Shown one piece after another: positions 1 to 10,324 of a stretch of DNA of 64,000 bases. The notes under the pieces were generated by a model. The model worked only from the letters and a program-made list of their open reading frames with translations. It did no database searches and was not told the DNA's origin. Both the position numbers and the translations under genes were made by a program. The stretch spans positions 62,001 to 126,000 of the forward strand of contig CAJNDS010002723.1 in assembly GCA_905221605.1 (NCBI GenBank), read 5' to 3'. This DNA comes from Symbiodinium natans. Taxonomy: Eukaryota; Sar; Dinophyceae; Suessiales; Symbiodiniaceae. How positions within the stretch are numbered: the stretch's first letter is position 1; each line of letters opens with the position of its first letter.

Positions 1-1960
1 GGCGAGAAGTTTCTCAGCATGTTTTTCGCAATAGTTAGACAACACACAGAGCATGCATGTCGTAATTCCAAGACCATGTTACGAGATGCCGGCAGGTACT
101 ATTCTCTGCCTCTTCATCAACATACACCTACACCTGGACGCCTGGACATCTCACGCTGCGCAGCGATCTCCGGAAGCTGCCTGTCCCCTTTTGCGTGGCG
201 TGAGCGTTCCCAGAACCCAGAAGTGGTAGATTCGTAGTGGGCATACCCAAGAAGTGGTCTTTGGGATCCGCATTTCCTCGTTCCCCATGCTGCGAGCTAT
301 CGGTGTCTTCGGGAGCCTGCTTTGTCGTTTTGTTCCGCCATCAGTAGGAGCGTGAGCTGCCAGATGACACTGAGATCCCTTGCAGAGCCACTGGAACCAA
401 GAGAAGCTTCCGGAAAAATCTGCTCGCGGGCTAACGGCGCTCACAAAGTGCAGCTTGACCAAGATTTGTCCAAGGGACCATTTCCTTCGGCAGAGGGAAT
501 GTGCAGAGGCCACATCTTTTCACCTGTGCACACGCAACAGTTCTAGACGCTAGACCCGCTTTTCGAGGCATCTACTTCTCATGGCTTGGTTTCTTGTGTC
601 TTCTGTTCATGAGTTCTACAACCGTCCATTAGCGAGAAATATCCCTTGTATCCCAATTGGACATCCAGATCATGCCGGTGTCCTACAAATAAGGTATAGC
701 TGACTCTTACGTCAGGACGTGTACGAACAAGACATTTGACGATCCCAGATTCCACCAATTTTCTCGGGAATGAGTTTGCGCGTGATGTGCTGGGCCCCGC
801 GCCCAGCGCGCACCTCCCAGAAGTTGTCTCGTCTGACAGTGTAATTGGCAGATTTAATTGTCTGTCTCCTTCCTCTGTATCTGTCTTCATCTCGGTGTCT
901 CTCTCTGGCTTTTCATATCGGTATCTGTGCCTGGGCCATGGTGTGATGAAGCGCAACAGGTGACGGGCGGTTTGTGCCCTGCTCTACTGTGCCAGCTCTG
1001 CGAGGATCGAGATCCTACAAGCAAGAAACCTGCAGTCGAGCCAAGCAACTGCGAGGTATTTTCAACAGGCGATGTTGCAGTTGCAAGTCAAGCGGTCCGC
1101 ACTGCTCTTTGGTGCCATGGCAGCACTACCAAGTCACGTCGGGGAGTCGGGCACTGTGTCGAAAACAATTATAATTATAACCTCACAAACCCCAGATCGT
1201 ACCGCTCCCGAACCGAAGCACACCTGGCCTGGACTAAAGCGACTCCCTACACCGAATACCCCTCCAAACCCCAGGCGCCCCGCTAGAATCCGCTAGAACT
1301 GCGAAGTGAAGTTCGGCGGGTCGGGGTCTGAGTGCTCAGGCGTCCTCGAGCCGCCTATACAAAAGGATGCGATGTTCCTAGTCCTCCACCAAAATCTGCT
1401 GGACATTGCGAGAATTGTCGAGAAGTTCGAAGTGCTGGAAGCACATGGGAAGTTCTGGGACGCTTTTGGCTTCGGCAGCGCAGATCTCGTCACTTCGAGA
1501 GCTCCGGCTCCAGGAGGCTCCTGGAGGCGGCTCGGCTTCTGGAAACCTCTGGAACTGGGGAATCCGGACTCTTGCAATGTAGAACAAATTTTGCAAGCTG
1601 GAAGTGTCGCAGCTTACAGTGTCAGTTCCAAGGGCTAGGTCCCGGTTCTCAACCGCAAGGCTTTCAAAAACATCATTATGGCCATTCAAAGGGTCGTGTA
1701 AAAGAAGACTACGTGTGGTTTGACTCCAAACCCCTGCTCTGCCCTGCCCAGAGTGCTGTGATCATCATCAGGCTGTTGACTTGTTATCCCATGGGAACCC
1801 CTGCATCATAGTATTGAGCCAAGAACATATTGTTTGGCTTAGTGATTTAAGGCTTTAAACAGAAAGAAGAACACCCAACAATTTGTGTTTTGGTGTTTCC
1901 CTGATTTTTGCTATTGTGCTTTTAGTTTGTATTTTCACATGCTAATTTCATGCGTCTGTG
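1..1960. other. No supportable gene; unique-looking intergenic or intronic DNA
   Basis: Short open frames occur on both strands here (for example 579-956 and 1332-1811) but none shows a recognisable domain, repeated motif or convincing splice-site pair. I see no RNA gene. The stretch could be introns of the minus-strand exons seen further right. Confidence 0.4.
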
Positions 1961-1968
1961 CTTTTGAA

Positions 1969-2168
1969 AGTCAATCCGCCGAGGCCTCGGGCCGAAGGTG
2001 TCCAGATTGTCAGAACGGGCACCTTTCTCCAAATCCTCCCCCCAAAACCCCTCTTTTTTTGCCTGGATGTGCCAAAAAAAGCAAAGGTTTTGGGGGAAGG
2101 ATTTGGAGAAAGGTGCCTGTTCTGACAACCTAAACACCTTCGGCCCGAGGCCTCGGCGGATTGACTTG
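1969..2168. repeat. Foldback (long inverted-repeat) element
   Basis: The two ends are reverse complements. The left arm begins AAGTCAATCCGCCGAGGCCT and runs to about 2049; the right arm runs from about 2085 and ends with the matching GGCGGATTGACTT. The stem is roughly 80 bp with a few mismatches around a loop of about 35 bp. A related arm (AGGCCTCGCGCCGAAGGTGT) starts a C-rich element at 24625, so this is a dispersed family, most likely a MITE or foldback element. Confidence 0.7.
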
Positions 2169-2189
2169 ACAAAAAGCACAGATGCATGA

Positions 2190-2300
2190 CAAAAGCGTCT
2201 AACATCCGCCTCCCCACCCACCCCCCCGCCCAACCCCCACCCCCCCCCGCTGCCCCCACCACTCCGGTGTTGCCCCAGGTAAAAAAAAACACTCAAGCTT
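2190..2300. repeat. C-rich low-complexity tract
   Basis: Runs of C broken by single A or G bases. Glycine- or proline-rich open frames across it are composition artefacts. Confidence 0.8.
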
Positions 2301-2517
2301 CAGGCACAACCCCCATCGTCGCTTTCCTCTGTTTTGCTTGGCTTCTCTTGTGAACTTTCTCTTCTTGCTGGCGCTATCCTGCATGTATTCCGCGTCCACG
2401 TGAATTTCGTTGGTTTCAGGGCTCACACTTCAGGCACACTTTCGCCACGTTCACTTGGACACTTGGACGAGAGCGCCTCGCCACCGCGCGGGTCGCGTAG
2501 CGTTTAAACTTATCAGC

Positions 2518-2757
2518 CAGAAAAAGATCAAGGCTGATTTGAATAGCCGAGCGATGCTTTTTGGTTTGAACAGCTCTGGAACTGGCCTAAAACATGAGTT
2601 GCTGGAACGCTTGGCGCCTTATTTCGATGAGGACAGGGATCAGCCGGACTCGTTCCTGCCGACCACACGTCAGATTCGCTACGCGCTGCGGATTTGGCGA
2701 AACAAGAATTTGAGAGTCTCTAATGCTACAATGGATAGCTCCATGGAGAGAAACATA
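2518..2757 (+). CDS. Candidate exon with a SAP-like motif
   Basis: An open stretch on the plus strand, inside a longer frame from 2410, encodes a segment resembling a SAP (DNA/RNA-binding helix-extended-helix) motif: LFGLNSSGTGLKHELLERL, followed by an acidic stretch and TTRQIRYALRIWRNKNL. The small-residue turn (SSGTG) followed by K-ELLERL is the usual SAP pattern. A possible acceptor (TTATCAG) precedes it at 2517 and a GT follows at 2758. No neighbouring exons could be linked on this strand. The SAP call is pattern recognition only; the exon could also come from a degraded transposon ORF. Confidence 0.4.
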
Positions 2758-2994
2758 GTACCTAGATGCCCCTCTTACCTGCAATTTCGAGGGCAACTGA
2801 CGAAAATTCCGGTTGGCCCGTTGAACTGTTTGCTTTTTCTGTTTTTTCTTGGCTCGACTTCTGCTGGGTCATTTCGGTGACAAGCAACCGTGACCTTGGA
2901 GAACAGGTGGCTTGCATGCATCATATCATACGATTAAGGTACGTTATTGTGAGGACTTTCTTGAGGCTGAAGTGCAGTGATGCGGAGGAAAAGA

Positions 2995-3085
2995 AGTGAT
3001 ACGAGAGAGAGAGAGAGAGAGAGTGAGAGAGAGAGTGAGAGAGAGACAGAGGAAGAGAGAGAGAGAGAGAAAGAACGCGAGAGAA

Positions 3086-3116
<31 letters not shown>

Positions 3117-3190
3117 GAGACACAGAGAGAGAGAGAGAGAGAAACAAAGCAAGAAAAGTAATACAGAAAGAAAGACAGAGAGAGAGGGTA
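2995..3190. repeat. (GA)n microsatellite, imperfect
   Basis: About 190 bp of GA dinucleotides with scattered interruptions. All six frames stay open across it and encode RE/SL repeats; these are artefacts. Confidence 0.95.
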
Positions 3191-3251
3191 CGTGGCCCCC
3201 ACAAACAAAATGGCCCAAAAGCCCTAACAAAAACCAAGGAAATTGCTCAAC

Positions 3252-4032
3252 TCACCTCTCAGCTGAAGTCTGGCAGCCGCTGAGGCCTCTGGCTTTCTCC
3301 AGCGCGTGATCAAGCCGAAGGAAAAACCGGCACACCTCCCCATATCTCCCCCTCTTCAAGCCTCGGAGGAGTCCTTGTGTAGGAGGAGCGATACGTCGAG
3401 GAGACCATGCGCAAGAGCTCCTGAGCATGCGAAAAGCTCGTTCCAGATGAGAAAAATGTGCGGCCGTACCTGCGTTATGTGCCGCTATGTGCTTCTCCAA
3501 CTCAGGCACAAGCCCTCCATGATCCGAGAATCTTGAAGCTGAGGTTTTTGACAGCTGGCAGCGGGGGCTGGGGCTGATGGCGCCTCAGCTGCACTTTCGC
3601 CAGAGCAGAGCAGCAGCTCCTCCAGAAAAGCCTGAGGCAACACAAAGCCTCAACGCAGCCGTCCCAAGAGTGGACAACTGTAGCGCTCCCAAACTCAGCC
3701 GGACCAGACCCACAAGCAACCCCTGGCAGATGCCCCCAATCCTCGCATGGATCTGTGCTCAGGCCCAGGCAAACCAGACTGTGACGCCCCCAGAGCTCAG
3801 AGTTGTAAGGCACTCCAGGCGTGCAAATCCCACAGTGCAAGGATTCGGATCCGCACGCATGCCATCCTGCACACGGAGCTGCATATTGCGACGATGGTGA
3901 TGACGGGACATTCCTGAGGTCCACCGTCCTTCCGGATCTTTCAAGTCCCGGTCCTGAGCAATCCAAGGCCCTCAGAGCCAGACATCGGCGGGCTACAAGG
4001 CATCCTCCCCTCCAGCATTCAAGATCATTCAA
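3252..4032 (-). CDS. Candidate exons of an unknown minus-strand gene
   Basis: Two overlapping minus frames (3252-3509 and 3502-4032) have coding-like composition. The clearest segment reads VPELEKHIAAHNAG and is followed by a possible GT donor (AACGCAG before GTACGG). I do not recognise a family. The segment could belong to the same gene as the helical-repeat exons at 5-6 kb on this strand. Boundaries are not resolved. Confidence 0.25.
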
Positions 4033-4981
4033 GGCCCCGGCTCATCCCACAACACGATTGAGGATGTCCCGAACAAGTGTGAAGGTTATCAATATCAGCG
4101 TCCTGCAGCGCTACATCTACAGAATCAGAAGTTGCAGCTGTTGAAGTAAAGCCTCTGGGAGGCATCATCTGCGCAACGATTAGAAACCGCGAGGCGGGCA
4201 AGAATTCACTTCAGATTGAAGCATGCCCACGCGCACCGCACATTCGCGGCGAGCTGCTGGCGAGTCAATTTGCGCCTTTGGTGATTTGAGCCGCTCTTCT
4301 TCCAGCTGTTTCGGCTCTCGTGTGCTCGAAAGTGTGCGACTGTCTTGCAAGGCCTAGGTATGCTTTGTGAAGTATTGTGGAACATTGTGGAATGTTGCGA
4401 AATGTTGCGAAACTTGGGAGGCCCTGGCCCACATGATCGGCTCGATGCGCAGCGCTGGGACACCCATCTGCGTGTTGAGCGTTGCTACCACTGGGGTCTG
4501 CTTAGCCGTAGCTTTGACGCCATGGTTCTCAAGTTTCAGAGTCAGCTAGATCCTCAAAAGCGATCCTTGCAAACGCTGGTGATCGTCAGTTGCTGTGCCT
4601 TTACTTAACCCGAAGATGGAGACGACCTTTCTCTACCTTCTGTTGTGCCCTGGGCAGGATTTAATATTTCGTCAACCACACCATCCGGCGACTAGCTCTT
4701 CCAACCATAATCGACCCGTGCCCTCGATAGCATCCTACGCGAGCCCATCCCGGGGAAACAAGCCAGCAACTTTCGCAGCTCGATCCTAAAGGATGAAGCA
4801 GCCATGCATTGTAACTTGTCGTGCAGATCCAAGCAACTGGAATTAGGAGGACAATTTCCGAGCAGCAGAACCTACAAAAGCGTCCAAGGCACATCACGCA
4901 CCAATCCTTCGTGGAGTCCGACCACCCTTGCATCCAATTGGAGCAGCCGGGCCGGCATCCAATGTCGTAAATGCGCCCACA

Positions 4982-6118
4982 TCAAGTATACAAGTGCAAG
5001 AACCACTGAACCTTGCTTGGTGGAGCTTGGCGCGTGCCCGTCTTTAGATCTTGCACAAAAACATCCATCTTGAGAACTTCGCTGTGGAAGCAGGTTCGGG
5101 CTTCTGCCGGCGTGATGTCGCCGCATAAAAGCTCCAACATGTGAACTGCAAAGTCCATCGCATCTCCATCCTGTTCATCTGCTGCGAGGAGAAAGAAATC
5201 CACCGCCAGTCCAACCCAAGCTTTTCTTTCCGAGATCTCCAGGACATGATGGCAAGCGGCTGCCATGTCCCGAGCTTCCAAAGTGACCGCCGGATGTAGG
5301 ACCCGTTCGGACAGCATGTGCTGCAACAGTGCCGGGCCGACAGGCGCGACCAGGCGCCGGACCTCCTCGCATCCGTTGCGCGCCAGCAACACCAAAAAGT
5401 CAATAGTGGAGTGATCAGCCTGGAATAACTCGCAGAAAATGCTTCGCAGGCCCTCCACTGCAAGCAACGCATGTTCGCGAGCAGAGTTGTTCCACGGACG
5501 CCGGTTCGTCCGTGTCTGGGCCATGCACCACTGGAAACCTCGGAGCACAGCAACATGTCGTCACGCAACAATTGAAATGAGGCGGCGCTGTTGCGGGCAA
5601 GCAACACCAGTAGCGCTTCTGCAGCAACGGAGTGTTCGCGAAGGTAGCGAGTATTTCGTCCCGACAACGAGGCCAGGAAACGCGATTTGCAAACGGCGCA
5701 GGTCGCAGACCCACTGGCGACCCTTGAAGCGCTTCCCATACTTCGAACAGTGAGGATGGCCTGCACTGGCGGCTGGGAGTAGACACTGATGCTCTTCACT
5801 GGTGGCCTCGAGAGCTCTGCACTTTGCGCAAGGTGATGCGCAAGCACCTGCCCAAAATGCAAAGACTGTGCAGCTTGCTCGTTAAACGTCGGTGCATCGT
5901 CACCTGATGATCCACAGCTGCCGCAGACACGGCATGAAGCCGTAAGATGTCGTGCACCTCGGGTACTTGCGCAGCTGCGTGAACATTTCAGGCAGTTGGC
6001 CTTGCAATGCGCAGCGCGTGGCCTGAAGCATCTCAAGCACAGGCAACCCCGACAGATGCCGCAGAACGACGCACAGCTGCCTCCCACGAGCCACAGCAGG
6101 TGCAGGAGCATGCTTCAC
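4982..6118 (-). CDS. Candidate ARM/HEAT-like helical repeat protein exons
   Basis: At least three minus-strand segments look coding. The segment at about 5457-5060 contains IDFLVLLARNGCEEVRRLVA and then a long helical stretch ending AVHMLELLCGDITPAEA. The segment at about 5700-5560 contains the related VAAEALLVLLARNSAASFQL. The segment at about 6110-5930 contains LCVVLRHLSGLPVLEMLQ. The repeated LLVLLARN pattern with amphipathic helices is typical of armadillo or HEAT repeats, which act as protein-protein scaffolds. A possible acceptor (GCTTGCAG) lies just before 5457. Frames change between segments, as expected for split exons, but I could not fix all junctions. No catalytic domain is visible. 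The helical-repeat call is moderately safe; a specific function is not. Confidence 0.45.
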
Positions 6119-6691
6119 ACCGACGCATCGCTGTTCCTGCGCGCCTTCCTCCTTTCGATAGTGCCTCCTCCACGAGCACTTCGTACTCGCGAACCTTCAG
6201 CTGGCACAGATAACATGGGGGCCCTAGCATGCATGCATTCTCCGCCTGGCGCACACCCCGCACAGGCTGTGTCTCTTCAAGACCTCAAATCACGAGAGTC
6301 AATGACAAGTCGAACGGTGAGTCTTGAACTGGGCGAGGGATTTTCGTTTTTCAAGCGTTTCACATTTTGGGCGCAAACCTAGCGCCGTCGAAACGTCAAT
6401 CGCCTTCGAAACCACAGCCACTGTTGAATCAGAAAAGAAGACCTACACTAAGCCTGCACTCAACCAATCGACATCAAGTGTAGCTTTGGGAAGCCTGCTT
6501 TGGGCTCATTAGCACTCCAAGCGCTGAAGTCTCAAAGGCCACCTGCCTCTACTGGAGGAACGAATGGCATTCCAGCCTGAATGTCGTCTCCATTCCTGAC
6601 TTGCTCGAGTTGGGGCATTGCACCAAGTTTCCAGCACTGAATGACAGTACTGCAGGCAAGGTTCACCGCATGCTGCTTGCCAATCACGGCA

Positions 6692-6934
6692 GCGGCCTCG
6701 GCCTCCAGCGAGGCTTCAGGAACAAGCAGACCAGGATCTGGTATGATCTGACCCTCCGCCCCAAGCCCGCCTGTCAGCCGAGCCCCCTGAAACGCCCTGC
6801 GAAGCCCCTGGACCCTGAGACCCCCAGACTTCCGATTCGGAGCTCCCTCTGGGAGCTTCCTGTAAAAACCTCCTGAACGAGGTCCGGTCCGGCTGCCAAG
6901 GCGGCGCACGCTAGCTTTTGCAATTAAATCTTTG
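6692..6934. mobile_element. Short C-rich interspersed element (copy 1)
   Basis: The start (GCGGCCTCGGCCTCC, then GGAACAAGCAGACC) and end (CCGGCTGCCAAGGCGGCG, then TTTTGCAATTA) match the start and end of the 403-bp insertion at 21116-21518. The ends form an imperfect inverted repeat (CGCCTCGGC / GCCGAGGCG). It is non-coding, probably a MITE-like element. Boundaries are good to about 10 bp. Confidence 0.55.
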
Positions 6935-6975
6935 TTTCTTTTTCTCATCATATCCGTGATGACGCTGATGCAACA

Positions 6976-7971
6976 TCATGGCTTCAGCCTCGGCCCAGCT
7001 TGCTTCGAATTGGTCTTCAAGCGAAGAACCAGCATTCGATGCCTGCAGCACACTGTAGCAGTTGGCAGTTGCCCAGGCTCAGGAACCCTTTGGAGGGCTC
7101 GGGTTCGCACCTCGTCATCGTCAGCATCCATCTGGTACATGTGAAGCCTGGCCTGGTCACATGCACGGCCGACGCCTGGTAGGCACATGCTGAAAGGTGC
7201 ATCTGTCCACCTGGCGCCGACGTCGCTGCTGCCTCTCTGCATGACCTCAGTCGTAACAGCAGGGCGGCAACGAATGGACTCGGCAACGTTGGCCCGCAAC
7301 TCGTCGGTGCAAAGGTCTTCTCTTCAACCTCTGCGCCTGTCAGCACCTGCCAGGATTTTCAAGCATGACCTGGACCCACTCAACTCGCACAGTGGAAGCT
7401 GAAGATTAAGTTGAATCTTGCCGCGCAAGGCAGACTGCGAGCAGCCAACATCTCTGAGACAGGTGCGGAACTGAAAGCCGTGACCTCTTTGAATCTGAAG
7501 CTTGCGGCCTCTGCGTTGACAGACTTGCGCATCGGGATACGTCGGGGCACTGTGCTGAGTAGAGAGACCAGGCTTGCACTTCTTGGAGGTTTCGCCTCTT
7601 GGCCCAGACCCATGCTGCCAAATGAAAGCGACATGTCCAGCAATCGGTGAAGGCTGCGGCCAACTTCTCAGGAGTTTTGAGGTCGTCCTGTCTTGGCATG
7701 GATGGGTTCACGCAAGAACCATCGACAGGCTTTACAAGCACTCCTGTGCTTTGCTGTGCCTTCGGGGTGTGCATGGGAAGTCCTGCCAATGTGGAGTGGG
7801 GTCTGGCATGAACGTCTCATGCACGATCATGCACGGGGGGATGCTCAGCACGTGTTTGCCACTTGCCTCGGCCGGGGCAATCTGCTCGTACTCGCGCTCA
7901 ATGTCAAATACGTACGCGACGCCACGAGTGTCAACTTCGATTTCCTGCACAACTTGACAGCAGCAAAACAC
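6976..7971 (-). CDS. Candidate exons of an unknown minus-strand gene
   Basis: The best-supported exon is about 7950-7867, encoding EIEVDTRGVAYVFDIEREYE and followed by a GC donor (GCCGAG before GCAAGT), the same junction style as in the SUMO-like gene. Further coding-like minus segments include SVNAEAASFRFKEVTAF (about 7520-7470) and MDADDDEVRTRALQRV (about 7135-7085). I recognise no domain. Linking these segments into one gene is inference. Confidence 0.3.
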
Positions 7972-8018
7972 GAAACGCCAGCCTGTCGCGCACCTCTGCG
8001 ATCACGACGCCTGCGATG

Positions 8019-8477
8019 TTAGGCTGGCGCTTCGGCCTGGCTGCGCAATGCTGCACGGCTGGCGAACAAGTGCATTGGTTCACAACATTTCACGGCTAAT
8101 AGACTAAGGCCAGCGCAAAGGAAACTTTGCAACAGCACCCGCCAGGCTGATGCCCTGAAACTAGAGTCTGATCCGCTTAACAGCACTTTGAGCACGCCCG
8201 GTGCGCGTGCGAGCTGGAAGCAGCTCTGCTTCAAGACAAAACTGTACAGTAGTCGCGAAGCCTTCCCATCATGGCTTGCCAGGCTATCCCACTCAGGGCC
8301 TGATTCGTCATGGCAACGGTCCAAACTTCCAGTTCTCCGAAAGTCTCCAGGGTGAACCAGAAGATCCCTCAGGCCAGGACGGTTCGAACGAGCCTTGCCC
8401 TCCTGGCGCTCGCGCGTCGAAACGATTGGGTTGTAGCTAAGAAAGCTAAGTCGAGTTATCATTTCTAAAGAAAGCAT
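8019..8477 (-). CDS. Candidate exon, unknown
   Basis: A 152-codon minus frame whose middle part (LLYSFVLKQSCFQLARA) looks more like coding than its shadows. It has no recognisable domain. It lies between exon candidates of the same strand at 7.9 and 8.7 kb and might join them. Confidence 0.2.
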   Translation of the reverse strand: MLSLEMITRLSFLSYNPIVSTRERQEGKARSNRPGLRDLLVHPGDFRRTGSLDRCHDESGPEWDSLASHDGKASRLLYSFVLKQSCFQLARAPGVLKVLLSGSDSSFRASAWRVLLQSFLCAGLSLLAVKCCEPMHLFASRAALRSQAEAPA

Positions 8478-8593
8478 ATTGCCTTCCGTATGTTCATATC
8501 CTAACTTGAGCTACGTCTCAGCTAAGTTCTTAACAGCAACCCAGAAGACATACATCATTGGTTCGGGGAGCACGCACGATGGCAGGCGGCTCC

Positions 8594-8759
8594 AGCCCCT
8601 GGATCAGCTGCATGACCTCGCCAAGCACTTCTGCGCGGAAGGCTTGCCACTCCTCGCAAGACAAGAAGGGGCAAAAGAACAAACACCCAAAGAAGTAACG
8701 CGCCTGCAGGAGATCTTCTTTCAAAGCCTTCGGTGTGCAGCTTTCCATGAAGGTCGTGT
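8594..8759 (-). CDS. Candidate exon with a short hydrophobic segment
   Basis: The minus-strand frame encodes PKALKEDLLQARYFFGCLFF followed by EEWQAFRAEVLGEVMQLIQG. A plausible acceptor (CCTTCAAAG) precedes it at 8760 and a GC donor follows near 8593. Composition is clearly protein-like: charged amphipathic helices around a short hydrophobic run that is too short to call a membrane span with confidence. No family recognised. Confidence 0.4.
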
Positions 8760-8978
8760 CTTTGAAGGCATGACATGCATGAGTATAAATGTACACACAC
8801 TCATTCGATTTGCCAGACCTGGCAGGCATCGCCGAACTGCCCCGCAGTTGAGGCCTTCACAACTCAAGCTTAGAGCACTCCCAGGAAGTACAAAGAGAAC
8901 GCAGAGAGAACCGCCACATACACCACCCGTTGAAATCAACACTCAGAAGCACCTTGTCGGGCCAACTAAAACAGCACG

Positions 8979-9003
8979 CCCCCCCCCCCCCCCCCCCCCC
9001 CGG
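8979..9003. repeat. Poly-C homopolymer
   Basis: An uninterrupted run of about 23 C followed by CGG. Its length is probably unreliable in any assembly. Confidence 0.95.
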
Positions 9004-9645
9004 CCCCGCTGCCTTCGCTTGCACGTCCATGGCCTGCGCAGGGTGTGAGAGATCAAGGTGCTATGCATCTTAGGGCTGTTTTGGGCGTAGGGTGTTCCTG
9101 GATCCAGTAAAAGCTCTTTGCAGATGGGATCGGCTCAGGACTTGGTGGGGTCCAGCTCCTTCAATCCTGCTCGAATTTTAGGGTGTTGGGCCGTGGTGCG
9201 GCGCTGGGGGTGAAAAGGCACGTGGCCTCGCGTTGTTGCTGCTCTCGAGAACGTTTTCGGCAGTACAAACGGCACTAGAGAGGGGGTCCCTAGAGCGGGA
9301 AAGCGCCAGCGCGAGCATGATTCTAATCATGTCGTTTTGCATTTCCTTTCTGACAAGTTGAGCTGAGCTGAGCGCGCGACGACAGCTTGTCAGCCGAGAA
9401 GGTGAGGCAACGAGGCACGCAGAGTTTGTCACTTGCACGGGGGTCACTACGACCACTACGATGTCTTCAATCACAGATGTTCTATGTCCAAGTATAATAT
9501 GTAGGTATGTATACTGTGCCAAGATGATGCAAGCCTGGAAGCCGAACTTCAAAGTCATGCCATACTGAAGCGTGCGAATGTGACTTGCGTTCTGCGGCAA
9601 GGTACGCACCATGGTTGTGAGGTCGTTTCACGATACACCCGCTCC

Positions 9646-9876
9646 CTAGCCCTGGGATCGTCTTAGCGTGCCAGCTGTCATCAAGCGGTCTTCCGGCAGT
9701 GCTCCTTTCTGTGCTTGGGAATCTGGAATTCTGCACTGGACCAAACCTTCTAATGACCTTTTGGCTGTTCCCGGCACCACGTCGACATCCAATACAACAG
9801 CGACAACACTTCGTACGTCGTACTTGTTAGCCTGCACAACGGCCAACAAGCGGCAACAAATCGTGCTGCTTCCCAT
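9646..9876 (-). CDS. Candidate exon, unknown
   Basis: A minus frame encoding VVAVVLDVDVVPGTAKRSLE and then GALPEDRLMTAGTL looks coding by composition. No domain recognised; it may be an exon of an upstream part of the gene at 5-9 kb. Confidence 0.25.
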   Translation of the reverse strand: MGSSTICCRLLAVVQANKYDVRSVVAVVLDVDVVPGTAKRSLEGLVQCRIPDSQAQKGALPEDRLMTAGTLRRSQG

Positions 9877-10235
9877 GCTCTACATCCAAAACACCAGCAA
9901 AAGGGGGCGTAACGGCGTAGGTGTCTGCACAAAGCGCGCGCACCTTGAATCATTTCTCCCTCCTTTCTTGGGTGATTTTTTTCGCCGACCGGCATCAGAA
10001 GCGGACGGTGACCCGTTCCCGCCAGACTAAAGCCACCCTCTTTTTGTGCGAGCAGACCGTGTCAAAAATGTCCGGGTTTCAAATAGCTCACACCAAAAAG
10101 CCTAAAATCAAAACGTTCTTGATGCCGTTTAAATATGTTTAAATTGAAGGGTTCTGACCAAGTAGCTCGCGGCACGAGCGACCATCCTAGCGATCCATGG
10201 GTTCCAAGGGTCCATGGGTTCAGGGGATGTAAAGT

Positions 10236-10302
10236 GTGGAGTCCGGGGCGTCCCGCTTCAAACTAATGTTGTATAGCTGAAACGGGACGCCCCGGACTCC
10301 AC
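10236..10302. repeat. Perfect 20-bp hairpin
   Basis: GTGGAGTCCGGGGCGTCCCG (10236-10255) is followed 27 bp later by its exact reverse complement (10283-10302). The stem is GC-rich. No T-run follows it and no gene lies immediately upstream, so I do not call it a terminator. Confidence 0.85.
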
Positions 10303-10324
10303 TTGCTTACGATGTCACCCTACG

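Noticed and set aside
2921-3309. Open frames of RE-, SL- or ER-repeats on both strands
   Set aside because: They are translations of the (GA)n microsatellite in every frame and carry no other signal.
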